Source of the DNA: Nautilus pompilius
Lineage: Eukaryota > Mollusca > Cephalopoda > Nautilida > Nautilidae
Reading direction: 5' to 3'
Length of the DNA stretch: 64,000 nt
Assembly (NCBI GenBank): GCA_018389105.1
Contig: JACATO010002137.1
Coordinates: forward strand, 248,001 to 312,000
Shown piece by piece: positions 1 through 15,000 of this stretch. The notes under the pieces are model-generated. The model worked only from the letters and a program-made list of their open reading frames with translations, had not been told where the DNA came from and searched no databases. The position numbers and the translations under genes were made by a program. Numbering within the stretch: position 1 is the stretch's first letter; each line of letters begins with the position of its first letter.

Positions 1-21
1 ACTGACCCTATTTATTGCCAG
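1..21 (+). CDS. raver: raver exon (3' end), RRM3 segment
   Basis: The first 21 bases read TDPIYCQ in phase with the next exon and are followed by a good donor, gtatgt, at 22. The peptide aligns with the vertebrate RAVER1 segment ending in TFCQ just before the RRM3 RNP1-like strand. The exon begins outside the window. Confidence 0.75.
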
Positions 22-3000
22 GTATGTTTTTTCACATTTTAGGGGCAAGGGGATTTTGTGGATTTACTGTGGGCCACAGACAGTTATAACAGTTTGGATT
101 AAGTTATCGTCTAGACTAGAGGCTTCTGTTTAAGATCTATTTGCTCCTGGGAAATTCTGATTTTGTTACTTCACTTTGGTGTGGACGCGTTATGCCCAAT
201 AACACACTTCATTGATAAACAAAAGGCATTTTTGATGTATGCATGTGAAAAGGGTAAGAGCTTTTTCAAAAATTATTATTTCAAAATTACATAAATGATA
301 GTTTTCAAAATCATCTTTTTGCTCATTCAAAATCTATAAAATCAAACTCTCAACTGATGTTTTGTTATTTAAAATTAACGTGTAAAAATGCAATATTAAA
401 ATTCCTGGAGAAAGAAGAAAATCATTAAAACCAGTATTGAATCCAGCCATTACCAAATGTTTTGCATCACTCTAGAAATAATAGTAACAAATTCTATCTA
501 AGATCAGCTCTGTTGTTTGACATTGTTGTCACGATTTATATTGAGATCCTTTTGGAAATTAAGTATTTGCACGTTATATTTCAAATCACAAAGGTCCCTT
601 TTGCCATTGAGGGTATGGCAAGCTACAAAATGGTATGCGCTTCAATGTATTAATGGGAAGAACAAGTAAAGTAAGAAAATTCTAAAGAAATGCAAAACTC
701 TCGACCACTGCTGTAGAGTAATGCTGTAGCTGATCTCGTTGATTAATTATTTTCTTTAGATTGTTATCAAGGACGGTGAACCTACTGGATATGCCATCAT
801 TGAATACAGCCTCACAGAGGATGCAGAGGCGGCTTTTAATCGAATCCAAGGCAGACAAATTGAAGAGAAAGAAGTGAAAGTCACATTCTGTATTCCTGGG
901 AAAACTGCAGTAAATCTTTACCATAAAGTCATCCAGAAACTGGTAAGGAACTCGTGTGTGGTGCTGCGTTTTTCCCTAACATAACTTACCTCCAGTATCA
1001 ATAGACTGCGGCTCATTTGTTTCTTTAAAGATGAAAATCAAATTAATTAAGAGTATTTATTTTTGCCCACCTCCCACCCAAATTTATGTTGAGAAAAAAA
1101 GTCTCTCTGAATTTTAGAGAGAATCTTTACTATATGGAAAGTAATTTTGGTAAAAGCCAGGTAGACTGACAGATATAGCAGCTTCACATTTTAGTGTGAT
1201 TACAGGCATAGTTGATAACTTTGTTTGATTTTCAGTATTTGTGAAGTTAGTGCGCAGCCTCTACGATGACCGACTAGTGGAAGTTGTACGAATTCGTAGG
1301 TATATTGGGAGTTGTGATGCTAAATGAACTTTGGGTGATTTTTTAATACTCGTATATTTGAACCATTGCATTACTTACTGCCATCAAAATGTAGATTTTT
1401 AAAAAAAATGTCTCTGTCCTCGGTTAATATGAATCTGTAAATTCTGTAAAAAGTTTGTTTTTTTTGCTTTGTTGAATAGGGGCCTAAAAAGAATTAATTC
1501 AAACACTTCATTTGTTGTTAAAGGTGATGAATCTTCTGTGCTAGAATTTTGAATAGTGATCTCTGTCAGCACAAGAAAATGAAACTGGACTAATCTAGCT
1601 AGGTAACCTATTCTGAAATTGAAAAAACAGCTGATTTTAAAAAGAGATTATATCAGCAAAAAAAAATTAACCTGATCCCCTAGGACATGAGCACTAAAGA
1701 TGTTGAAATAGTATTTCCATAATGGTATCCAGCGGTGTTTCAGTTGAACATTCCTGCTACATTGTATCTAAAGAGGGGACTGCTTTAATTAGAGAGAAAA
1801 AGCAAACAGTTAAATATCAGACTTTGTTGGATACTATAAAGCTTGCATTGCACACTGTCCCATATGGCTATACTATATATATTATGATAAGTACAGCTTT
1901 CTTTTCTAAATAGTTATATGTGATAAAAATCTGATCTAGCAGTCGTATTAATATCCATTTCAAACAGAGATCATAAATCTAAATTAACACTGTAGAAGGG
2001 AGTTCTTTGGTGTTGTTGACATTAATATCTAAAATTGAATATTTAACAAGTGTCTATATAAAGTGAAATGCTCAACCATGTTTACTGTGTTCTTATGTTG
2101 TGTGAGCACCAGCTGTGTTTGTTATTAACAGTTTTTCCCCTTTTGTGAACTAGGAAACTGTTTCCTCAGAAGATTGAAATGTTTGTCACAATGTTTTTGA
2201 ATTATGTCAGTTTACTTTCTCTTGGAAAGAGGATTTTTTCAGTTGCAGTTGCACTAGTGGATGGGCTGTTGCTTCTCTGAGTTGCGGATCTAAAATGTCG
2301 ATAGATATATATACTATGGTATTAAAAAAAATATATTGTATATGGATCTTTCTGGTCTGCCTCGTATCTTTAAAGATGATTCTTTGCTGTTTGAATTATT
2401 TTCTCAGCTGCATGACCCGTTTTACTGCATCCCAGACGATTCTGAAGGTGTGTGGGAGATGGTGGTCTTTGGCATGTGAAAATAAATGTCTCATGGCTAA
2501 CAGTTGGAAAAATTTCCAGTAGTTAACAGCACTAATTGACCTCTACTGTTCTCAGTTTCTCCAAACATGCTGCACAGGCCTACTTAACTAACTCTTAACC
2601 AGAAAAGGTTTTCTTTCAGCTTGCCTTGTCAGAGGACTGTGAGAATTAGTTTTATTCAGTGCATTTGTCTTTTCAGTCGTCCCGGTTAAATATGTCCTTT
2701 CTGTCTCATCTTTGCTGCACCATGCACCAGTCTCAACAACGGTGAGAGAAGGGTAGTGCTATGGTTATCCATTAGAGAGCATTGTTTATCCTGTAGAGGC
2801 CCAGCAGATCGGACTTTGGCAGAGAAATCCCTACTAAAATTCTATAGTTTTAGATGTGGGGGGGGGCACTGGAGGAAAAAACACTTGGCTAATGGTGGAC
2901 AACAACAATAACAAAAAGTGTCAGGGGAGTTGTACACCAAACTAAGGTAACCACCGACCAGGAATTAAACTCAGCTACTCAACCTTAGCAGTCCAGTATG

Positions 3001-6000
3001 CTAACTACCAGGCCACTTTGATTTCGGTAATTTTCTCATGTCTGCTTGCTAAGTTGTTCAGGATCATAGTATGAAGTAATGAGGATGCATTAGAAGCAGC
3101 CATTTTTTTTTTCGGGCACAAATAAATATTTCTGAAGACAACCTTTTAAAGTCCCAGTGGTTTTGTTTCCCTGGATTATGAATACTCCAGCTGATTGGGA
3201 TAGTTTTACCTGCTTCTCAAGGCTGAAATGTTCTTTAGAATTCTTTAGTCAATTTTGAGAGGCTTGTAATGTTAATTTAAAACACAAAAAAAAAAAACTT
3301 TCAGCGGAGTCATATGCCAGGAGTTTTCTTCTTTCCATTTTGGATATTTTCATTTGAGGTCAAATCTTGTGAATAGTGGAGAAGAGAAGTCTCTATTCAA
3401 AATAAACTATTCCATTCAGAATTTTACCATTAATAGGACATTTTATCTTGCACAGAACTTCATAATTTTAATGGTCTGTAGCAGAGGCTGTCATTGGAAG
3501 CCACTCAGATAAAAACTAAAAGATTGCATCGCAGTGAGCCTGTGTTGGTGTTTTTGGTTTTATCACAAATGGCACCTGCTAGCAATGTTAAAATACAAAG
3601 ACAAAAACAGCAGCAGTTACAACGTTTAAGTAACAAACTGTTATCATGTAGTGTAGCTGTCTGAGAGGAACTGGATTTACAGAAATGCATGCTTGTTTAT
3701 GAAACTTGTGATAGTAATGGATTCCATCAGACACTGAAGTCATTGAGGGGTGTCACTGATTGGTAACTACACAAGATACAATGGGAAAAATTAATTTATT
3801 ACAGTGATACAGCATTCAACCCTTTTTGCCAATACTTTGAATACATTCTCTAGCTGTTGGGTTGCGGTGGGTGGTGGTGTTCTGACTGATAACTGCTTCG
3901 ATGACACGATCTAACTTTCACAATTTTATGAAACTGTTGAACAGGGAATATTCAATTCTTGTGCAGCTCAACAATTATTTCTACTGACTTGAAAATTCTT
4001 TTCTTAATAATTGTAATATCTGAGTATTTTCTGTCATTAACTGAACCTGTATCTTTAAATTCCCTCCTCCAACTTCTAATGGAGTTGTTCTTGGAGGTTG
4101 GATTCTTGTTGAGCTTCATAATTCAGCAAGCTGCGAGATGCATTTGAACTCACTGATCATTATTCTCTTAGTTTCATCTATCTTGTGTAGTTAAACAGTT
4201 ATTGCACTCAGAGACTTTATAAAATGCCCCTGTTTAAGAACTCAACAAGAGAGAGAAAGGCTTGTTTAACTCTTTCATATGCCTTTCTTAATCATTGTAA
4301 CTATGTATGGAATTATAAAGTCTACAGATAAGAATTTCTGGCTTTAACTTCATCTTAAACAATTTGTATTTCAGTCTCTTTGCTTTTTTTATTTGCTGTT
4401 AAATCCTCCTCAATGGCATTGCTATGCTTTCTTCTTTGTAATCAGATATTTTGCTAATTTTGGAAGTTTTTTTTTGGTGGTCTAATACTGAAAACAAAAC
4501 AAATTTAGAGCAAGACAAAAAAAAAATTTTTTTTCCCATAGTTTTAGATTTTGTTACTGTGGTAGATAGCATGTGTACATTGTCGTAGTTTGTTTCTATG
4601 ATACATAGTGTTGATGTGGTTGCATTCTATACAAAGTATGATAATTGTCTGTGGCACTTGAACTGCTCTCAGAATTTTGGAATATACACTATACCTGGTG
4701 AAATACAAGTTTAAAGGTTATTTCAATATTTTGTTGCCCTTTGTATTGTTGTAATGTGGTGATGGGATTTTGTGAATGCAAAGAGACCACCAGCATAAAA
4801 CAAATGTAGATGATGATTTTCACAATCTTGTGAATTGTTCTTGGCCACCCCTCAACTGAAGATGGCTGTTCACAAGTTGCCTGTGAGCAACTGGGTGTGT
4901 GAGTTTGTTTATAGTGTAGAAGCCAATGCCCACACGCAATCAGAGTTTCAGATAGCAAGCAGCTTAACCTGGGGTTGGGGAATATCCAAGAAGACAAGAT
5001 AACTTACTACTTGGAAAACCATACCAGAAAACTTCATTTCTAGGTGTAGAAAGAAACTCACGTGATCAGCTTGTGAGAAAAGCAAGAAGAAACTATGCTA
5101 GGGAGGTAGGTTGTCAAATTGAGCTGGTCCCAGAACTAGGGCCCTTTTGTCTTGGCAGTCCAGTAGCCTGACTGCTGGGCCACCAGCCGGCCAGTTCTAT
5201 GAGTACACAGTAACTCAAACAGGTTCTGGATTGTTGATCTTTGTTAGCACTAGCAAGTACCCAGCATCTGTGGAAGACCCAGATTTCTTTTGCATGCAAA
5301 GGCTTTGTGGTGCCATTGCTGGTTGAAATTTGTGGTAAACAAACAGGTTGAAGTACAATTTAATAAGTCATTTCTAGTCTCTGTATTTACACAAAGTTTT
5401 AAAACAGATGTCCATGGTATGCACACCCGTCTCATTTACACAGCATGTCTCTTCTCAAAGTATTATGCGTTGCCCACTAGTAGTAGAAGGTCATCAGGAA
5501 AACATTCTTAGTGGATAAAAACCTCGTGATCATTCCATGAGGTTGTTAAAACGGGCAGATCTTCTTGATTGACTCCTCTGTATGATGGCATTAGATTGGG
5601 GTGTTTGTTAAATCTTAGAAACCTTATCTTGCTTGGACAATTGTACTTAACATTTTAACATTGGCATCATATTCAAAACCTTACCTTGTGTTTTATATTT
5701 GGATTCCCTTCTATTATTTGTGATTGAGAGAGAGAGAGAGAGAGATCTAGTATGGAACCTAGTATATACACTGGTAAAGTAGTCTGGTTGTGTGTGATAC
5801 AGGGTATGTTGACCACTGTCTTCTGTGCTTTTTGTTTGCAGACAATTCATATGTTGAGAGGAAATGTGCAGCAAAGGTTTCGTGAGATCCTGTGACTAGT
5901 GAATGTATGAGGCAAGTGCTCTTATCAGAAACAAGGCACATTTTTTTGGCTCCATTATGCGAGTGAGAATTCACACCATGCACAACATCAGCCACCATGA

Positions 6001-9000
6001 TCAAACAGTCATGCTGTCTGACAGAAAATGTAACTAAAACATTGTTAGGTCCTTTCTCTCTGTGTCAAACATTCACATCTTTCTACAGTAGACTAAAAAA
6101 AAAGAAGAATTATTTAAATGCTTTCAGTGGAATTCTGCATACATATCCATCTGTATTTTATAAAAGTGATGGCCTATGCGCAGAGAAATTGGTCTAAATG
6201 AGCCTGAATATTAAATAGGTTGTCTTGACAATCCTTAAATTGTAGAAGAAAGGAGAAATAAGTAGTTATTCAGACACAATTTAATAGGAACAAATTTGTT
6301 TGCAGAGTATAAGGTAGCTGTAAAAAAAAAATGGTATAGAAAGATTGATGTGGGAAACTAACATCTAAATTCCAGGGATCTAATTAATGTACAACTGAGT
6401 GGTAAGAGTTTGTTTTCAACTTCTGAGAGATTGACGCAGCTTAAAGTTCGAAAAATGGGTAGGGTTACTTTAACAAGAAAGTACGTGAACTTCTCTGAAT
6501 TAAACTTATACAACTCATAATCCTTACACGAGTTGGTTTCTGTTGTTTTTAACTTCAATATATTTCTCAACTATAAAAAAAACGCTCTTGAATTCTTAAT
6601 CTTTTGTCGTCTAAATTTTAAAATATTACTGAAGTGTAACCATGCACTATTTTGAAATTTTGCCGCTTGGGAGTTAATTTAGTGACATCTGGTATGCTGA
6701 CACAGCTAAAACGAAAACTTATTTATCTGTCTGTCTGTCTGGTGGTCTGACGTACTTTCTTTTCTGTTGGTGAGATGTTGGTAGCGCTGGTGACAGTGAA
6801 GGTGTTCTCGTTTCTCCAGTAGCTCTGCTTGCTCCTAGTTTTGCTCACTCGCTCTTACGATCAGACTGTCTGTCCCTCGACTCTGCTGTCTGTCATAAGA
6901 AGGTTACCTGCTTTGTCTCATCTTTCTTTCTCCTCTCTTTACCAACACACAGACAGTACTTCTACTGTTACTTTGCTAGAGAGAGAAAGGGAACTTGCAA
7001 CTGAACATGGATGAGCAGAGAGGCTGAGGAACACTGCAGGAAAAATGATATGAAGATGTACTTTTGTTACAATTTTTTTTATCCACTTTTTTTTTTAAAA
7101 AAAATGTATTTATTAATTTTAAAAACAAACAGGACTTGCCAAAGACCAGCATATTTCAGACTGGAAGTGCGGGTGGTGCAAAATCTGGGTTGCTTCCCGA
7201 CCCAGTGTTTCCAAATCCGGCAATGATGAACAGTCTGCTGGTTCAAGGGCTGACAACTCAAAATCCAAAATGTAAGTATGTGTTAAATTTTGTAAGAAGA
7301 CTTTTTTATTTTTTTAAAAATATTAAAGGAAAGGAAATGCGGCACCAAATTTCTAGTTGTAGTTATGCTTCCTGCCCAGGTTGTTGGGAATAAAATTCCT
7401 CAAACTGTCTAATGATCTTGTAATGGACGCTCTTACTTAGTGGGTATTTCAGGCAGTCATTTTTGTAAACATCTCTGTTAATAACAGTACAACATCCTAA
7501 GATTGTTACTTGAAGATACGTTTATTTGAACAAACTGACATTTCAAGAAGATAAATGCAGACGTTAGAGCCAAGCTATATATTTCATTACATCACATCAC
7601 ATCATGGTGTCCTGTATTGCCGGTGTTAGTGAGCTTGCAAGATGGCTAAAACCATATTGTAGTATTTGACTTCAGCATGGCTCTGTATGACATTCCTCTA
7701 CTTGAGAAGGCTCATTTTGTTACACTTTTCAAGATTCCTAGGCTTTAATAGTTCCGGGATTTTTCCCTTTGTTCAAATGTTTGTTTATGGAAAACAACAC
7801 ACGTGGATGACTTTCAATAAGCAGTTTACACACAAGACAGCATCTTGTTATAAACAAAGTATTATCAAAGTTTTCATGTGACAAGGAAAACAAAGCATTT
7901 TTCAATCTAACAAATGGTAACATTTCTATTTAGTATAATGCCATAACATGACATTTGTCCAGTATGATCTTCTGCATCAGGACTCTGGCTGCCGTTATTT
8001 CCTCCTAGTGTAAAAAAAAATAATTTTAACTATGTGAAATTTTTGTAACTGAATATATAATGGTGGCTGCTAGAAATAAGATTTTCACTCTAAACCTATG
8101 ATGTAACATCTCTTGTTTCAGACCCCAGACCACCCCAAGGATGTAACATTAGTAGTTTTGGATTCTGCCTTATCGGGTAACAGAGCTTGTACTGGTGTTT
8201 TAATAACAAAGAAAGATTAAAGTTGTTGGCTCTGATAATTAAACCCTGACCATTTTATTGTCATACATTAAAGCCTACAACAGAGACAACCCTGGTGAGG
8301 GAGCACAGTGCCATGGTTGCCTGCTGGAGAGCATTACTAATCTTGCACCACTTCTGACTTCATAAAGTAGAACTCTTCTTTTTTAGATGTGGGAGGAAAT
8401 CCGAGCCCCCACACAAGAAGTTCATGCAGTTGGCTGGTGAAGGGTGAGAAGAAACCATACCTTCACCAAACAGAGTTGGTTCCAACCAGGATTAGAACTC
8501 AAGGGTTGGGGTGGCCCCCTTAGCTTAACAGTCTGGTAAACTAATCACCAGGCCACCTCACCGCCCGTCGGCAAGAAGGGGGACAACTATAAGGAACCAT
8601 GAAGAATAAAAATGTGAGCTAAACAAAACCAAACAGCTTAAGAACTGGGTCTCTGGATGAATGCCCTATTGTTGTATTGACTTTTCTTTATCAGGTCATT
8701 AAGCTTTTCACCCAGTAGACCCTGAATATCACTGTAACAGTTTAAGTTAAGATCCTTGTTTGTTTTCTAGTGATGCAGGATTTCATGCAGGCTCTTCAGG
8801 CTTTGCAGCAGTCCTACATACATCAGACCATTCTACGAAATGCAAAACCTGGTGAGTTTGATTAACCTGTCCAATAAGGAAGTAATGAATAACTAATAAT
8901 GGAGGAGATATGCTTACTGTTCATTTAGGCAGGCAGTGCAGGTGTAATGTTTCACAGTATCTCTTATTTTGATTATACAGGCAGGGGAATGCATCACATC

Positions 9001-12000
9001 AATGTAATTACAGAGAATATCAGGAGGAAACTTGTCCTGTTTCAAGTCACAGAGCATAGGTGCCGAGTTGTGCTTACTCTTGAATTAACTTGAGTGGGGC
9101 CAAGGGGTAGCCATGCCATTCAGTTAAATATTTAAGTTTTTCTTCTTGTACAAGTAGAACTGTTAATTCATTGTCTTTCTGAATCTGAGGCTTCACCAGT
9201 AGGTTACAGCCACCATGCTGGTGTGTGCGTGTCGCCAGAATAGTGTTATGCTTATTTGTTTGTTCATATTTCTATCTGTTTTCATAAAGTTGTCAATCCA
9301 CTTAGCACACACGTGTGCGTGCACTTTCATATCACAATTTTTCCTTTTCCATAATTTATTGTTGGCACCAGACATTTACTCTTGATCTGGTTATGTGCTC
9401 TCTTTAAATAGCTTCTTCATCTTATGCTGACTAGTAAACTGTCATCCATCATTTCTGGCTTTGGTCTGCTTTTGTTCAGTTTGCATGTCATTTGGCAAGC
9501 TCAAGTTGCAGGCTGCAGTAATTACCTCTTTGTAGCAAATTGTCTATTTAGATCCAAGGTGGTGGGTTTTTTGTTTTTTTTTAATGCTCAGCTGATCTTG
9601 TGATCACTCAGTGGTTATAAGATGCCTGCCTGCCTGCCAGCTCTCTTTCCACAACTTCTAATTGCTGTATCCACCGGATTTTACTGTAAACGATATCCCT
9701 TTCTGTATTCTTTAGACACCTTGGTAAGACCTGCACCGTGGAAAACAGTAAAAGATTGTAATAAAGGGGAAAAAAACTGTTTGTTTATACATTTTTACCA
9801 CTTATATTATAGTCAAAGTTGATCGGTTGGGTTAGATACTTTACCAGGATGAAGCTAGAGACTGTGCCAGTGTCACCTTTCAGATTTATCTTACAGACAG
9901 ATAGTGGCTGTTGCTGCTGTTCATATAAGTTTCTGGTTACCCAGATAACGCAGACCAGCTATCTGACTGCTGTGCAGGCTGTGGCAAAGTTATAAGATAA
10001 CTGTTTCTGGTTATTTGCACATTCCAGCAGTCTGGTTAGTTAAGTAATGCTGTAAAGCTGATGACTACTTCAGTAGCCCGACCAGCAATAAACTTGTTGC
10101 TTACATCCTTTCTCTGAGATAGTCTAACTTGGCCATGTTTGATTTTTCCTTTTACCTCATAAACTTTTTTTTTCCTGTTTGGTGTCGATTGTTTTGGTAG
10201 TCTCTGTCTGACAAGAGGTTTTGTTGTTATATTGCAGGTCTGCTGGGTCCAGGTCCGAATATGTCTCTCAACCCTTTGATGAACCCCAATATGCAGTTAG
10301 GGCTCATCATTTTGCTTGCTCTACAAATGCATGGACAGCAAAAACAGGTATTCAGCATTTCATTCATGGTTTATGTAGCTGCAAATAACAGAACTGTTGC
10401 AGGATCAAGTACAAAAGGGATAACACATACAAGTTGTTTTATTTTCATTAAAAAAAAAAAAGTAAAAGATGTTTCAGTTGCTTTATTATTTTCATATCTG
10501 CATTGTTTTAGCCACTGCAATTATCCTTTTTGTTGTTTTTTAACTAGTATAGTGTGTTCTACATCGAAGTGCACGCATAGGTTAAAAGTGAAAAAATGTT
10601 CCAAATGTTTTGGTTTGATTGGTGATAGCTGGCTTATCTAACATCCAGATAGGCGGGATACTTTTGCAGTTTGCATAGGAACTTAAAGCAAAAAGTTTTG
10701 GTTTTTTTTGTCAGGGGAGATAGGCCAGACTCCCAGGTGCGCTGTTCTGCATTCATTCAGAACTAAAGAGTGTTTAACTGTTTTTAATACTAGAATCTGT
10801 ATGGTGTAGCTGGACTGGCACCACATTTGCCTGATTATGAGTGGTGATTACCCCTGTGAGTGTTCGATATAAGTTAGGGCCATCCATCTCCTTCCTGTAG
10901 ACAGAGGAGAGGCATGGTTTGTCTGGGTTCAGAGTTTAATTTCTGTATGTTCCCTATGAGCCTGAAAGAGAAATAAATGGTCTTTTTTAGGCTGGTAGCA
11001 GTGACCTTTTGTAATTTTATACTAAAGGGTCTGTGCGGCCTTGAGGAGTACTCGTATCCGTTAAAAGTTTGTCCACCTGAGTTGTCATCTTTGTTTTTTT
11101 TGTACTAAAATTAAAGAAAGAAGTATGAATAAGGGAGAAACAAGAGAAGATGGAACTGGATTCATCCTCTTGTTGGATAGGCAGGTAGTGGCTGCTGACT
11201 GCTAAATGCTTACTGTTTGCCTTTGTTTGACCTAAGTTATTGCTGATCAGCCGTTAGTTTGAAAGTTTCTAAAAACAATTCACTATTTGTATCTCTCTCT
11301 CTCGCTTGCTCACTCCTCTCTCTCTCACACACACGTAAGGCTCCAGTACTAGGTTTTGTATGGTGGTTTAGACTAATAACTGCCTGACCACCCTGACTGT
11401 TGTGATTTTGTTCTTATTGCATGTGTTAGTTTTGAAATAGTTCTTTAGTGTTAGTGAATTTATTTTTCAGTTCACGGGTCCACTCGCCAAACAACTCAAC
11501 ATGCTGACGTCTCGTGGGCAGCACGTAAGTGTTTGGTGTTTCACGTGTTAAAAAACTAACCCTGACGTGATTTAACATCACAACCCACACTATCAGCAAT
11601 AGAAATCACCACAACTTTCCTGTGATGGTTTGTTTCTGCTGCTTTTCCTTCCCCCACAATTAAACCACCCTCTTTTTTGGTTTGTACAATATTTCTTTTT
11701 CATTCTGTATGTCAGTGCCTACAGGGACGACAACCTTGGGGGCAGAAGTGTAGCACCATGGATGTTGACTAGAAAGTGTTGCTAGTCCTGTGCCATGTGA
11801 GCCTTGGCACTTCGGACTACAGTTGGGAAATCCATATTAGAACTCTTCATTTATTTTACGAGTAAACTAGACAGAGCCCTGAGGAAACTCATGCAGCAGC
11901 TGGCTAGGGAACAAGAGTGAGAAGAAATTGTACAAGAGAGGCATGCCACCAAGCCAACCTGACCCTGATTGGACCCTTGACTTTTTCAGTCTAGTATTCT

Positions 12001-15000
12001 ACTAGAGGACTATCACGCTGCCACAGTATCTTCACTAAAGTATCATCAGACATAAGTAGCTGCTCTAATATTTATCCCTGTAAGAAATGGGGATAATTAA
12101 AGGAACATTTGTTGTTGTTGTTTTTTTTTTAGCTTTTTAAAGGACACTTTGAGGTGGATTGTGAAAGAGCAATGTGCCAGCTGCACCTCAAGCTTTATTT
12201 TCTGAAAAATTGTATAGGTTGAACTTGTCAACTGTTATCTGCATGTCTTTGACTTATTTTAGATGAGATTTGTTTAAGTTGCTTGTTATAATTTCAAGTC
12301 CTTTGGCAGTATTAAAAGCACTCTTTGTTTCCTTACAGAACAGTTTTCAGGCAGCACTTCAGGGCCAGAAGCCATCTCTTCTCGGAGATCCGGTGACTGC
12401 TCAAGCAAACATTTTGGTCCAGAACCTGATGTCACAGCTGAACACAGAGAGTAGAGCCGGTGATGACGAGAAGGATAAAGATGTTCTCCATGCAGAAAGC
12501 GTCAGCACTGGTAAAGAGACATGTGTTATACCACCAGGCACACTGCCAGCTTCTGTTTTGTCTGCTCAGGCCCAGAGGCTGCGCAACTTGAACCTGAATT
12601 GGTTGATCAGTCTTGGTCAGCTGGTCAGCTCAATGCAGTCCAGTTCAGTTTATGGCCAGAACTCAGCTGACTTACAAGGGGGTACAGATGGAATTCTAGG
12701 AAATTCTCCACCGCCAGTTGTGTCAGCATCGGCATCCTCACAAGGGGGTCACTGGTCTCCTGCTGCTTCAGTGCTTAATCAAAGCCTCCCATCTGGGAAG
12801 CCTGGGCTACTGCCAAATCCAAACAGTTCAACTGGTTCTGGATTTAACCAGAATATGGCAGCTGCAGCTAATTTTATGAAAAATCTTCAAGTTTTGGCAG
12901 CTGCTCAGCATCTTGCATCCTCCTCGTCTCCGCCGTCATCATCAAAGATAGAAGAACAGCCACAGTCAGCAGGAGGAACAAGTGGAGTAAACTTGAATTC
13001 TTTGTTTGGAGATAATAGTGGCCAAATGAGTGGAGCTGGAGGAGGAAAAAGACAATTTAATTCAGAGCCTTCCAAGAGGGCAGGGCTGCTTCCTGATCCT
13101 CAAACATTTGGTGGCAGACAGCATCCAGAAATGAGTAGTTACGGATCCAACCGAGTAAGAGGAGCGAGTAGAAGTGGCAGTGTGTATTCAGGAAGCTATA
13201 GTAACCAGGTAAATATGGGGAACTAACCTGAAGCTTAGTACTGCTTTTGGGGAGGATAGACTAATTAACATTCAGATAGTTGTGGCCAAAATGAGTTTCT
13301 GAACATTTGAGGACTTCAAGACCAGGTCTTTGATTTTGAACATTGCTGCTTTTGATTCTGTAAGTGCACCATCTGAATTCTTTTTAAACCTCTAAAAATT
13401 AGAGAGATTTATTTTATATCTCTGTTTAGTGTTTTGTATTTAATTACTCTACTTTAATAAAGTTGTTATTGCATAAGACTTCAGCAAATTCACGCAGGAT
13501 TGCTGCTGTATGGAAAAGAGCTTTGGGTTAGAGCGCAACCTGATATTCCACTTTTCATAAATTGTTTCTCCAATCAAATAGAACGTTATAAACACTACCT
13601 GCTCCTTGTATTACCAAAGCAGCATTCTGTTTACAGTCAGAGAGTCTGGATGGGTCTTCGGGTGAGTTTTGATTCATTAGGTGCACAGTATTAATGAGCA
13701 GAAAATTTCTTGGAAAAAAAAAAAGAATCTGTCTGCTGTTTGTGGCCATTTGCTATTTGAACTAGATTTGCATCTTGGTAAAATGGGGGAGGGTGTGTAC
13801 AAAATAACAAGACCACCCTCCCTTACTGTCTGAAGTCTAAACCACTTGCACTTTTTATTTTGTTACTGCCATTATGTGAAGCACCACTGTCTTTCCGATC
13901 TTGTACCTATAGAATGGACATACCTGATATTTTAATTCGTTCTTTGCTGTAGCATTTCTTCTTATGGCTCCTTCACTGCGTCAGTTGGAAGGGGAGGTGT
14001 TATTTTCTCCCATCATCCTCAGCCCCACCACCTTCCCTTTTCGTACCAACAAACTACATCATCAGTTCCAAAATTTGGTGTAAATGTGATGGTTTCCAGG
14101 TATTCAGAAACGAGGGTACTGATTCTTTGGATTATACTGGGAATGTTCAAGTGAATCCTGGCTTGGTACCATTATGGCCATGCTATTTCCAGCCAGTTTT
14201 CATTTGAAGGAGTGGATGTAAAGTCTGACAATTTCAACAGGTCAAAAAAAGACTAAAGATACAACAGAGAGATCCTGGAAAATTCAGGATAAAATGGTGG
14301 GAGGAAGGGCAGGGGCATGTAGTGTTTTGAGAAATGACAAAGCCACAGCTTATTTTTCAGGTTAGTCATAATTTTGTAAGGTGAGATGCACTTACAGCAC
14401 AAGGATCATTATTGTTTTCATTTGATGAAATCCTTGGCATACTACTTTTCCTTAACCTTTTACTGTGTTTCAGATGTATTTGACCACCAAGCTTAAAATT
14501 AGCAAAACTTATTTTGTGACTCTTTCTAGTTTAGCAGCATATGAACTCATGATCAGAAATGAACAGCTTTGTTGACAGGGTTTTGATTTTTCTAGCATGG
14601 ATCTCGCATATGAGCATGACACGAAACAGTAGATGCCATCAGAATCTCAGATAAGTTGATTTGAAGTATGAGACAAGGGTAGATAACTGTGCCAGTCAGC
14701 CAAACTTTCATCCACTCAAAACAATACATCAGATCCTTCATAACACCTGTATTGCATTACTATCTGCAGTACTTCTGGGCTCATGAATATTAATTACCTG
14801 CTTGTGGGATGATCTTCTAGATAAATTAGGTGCTGAAATAATTTTTCAACATGTCTGTAATCATGGAGAGATATTTGAAACAAAATGCAAAATGTTATTT
14901 TCGGTTCTACTATCGAAAGTCGTGTCTATTTTTAGTGGTTGCATGACATCAGTGATCATCAATCAGGTGATTCCATGTTATTTGTGCTGTCTTGAATCAC

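Larger units (their letters stand above)
943..7132 (+). other. raver intron, 6.2 kb
   Basis: AT-rich intron with no further exon seen; the flanking exons join in phase 0. It contains two families of old dispersed repeats (listed separately), a short GA tract near 5728-5744 and a TCTG run near 6726-6741. Open frames inside it look random. Confidence 0.7.

Noticed and set aside
10261-10641. 126-codon open frame that overlaps a raver exon
   Set aside because: Only its first 87 bases are coding, as part of the raver exon; the rest is intron read-through past a good donor.
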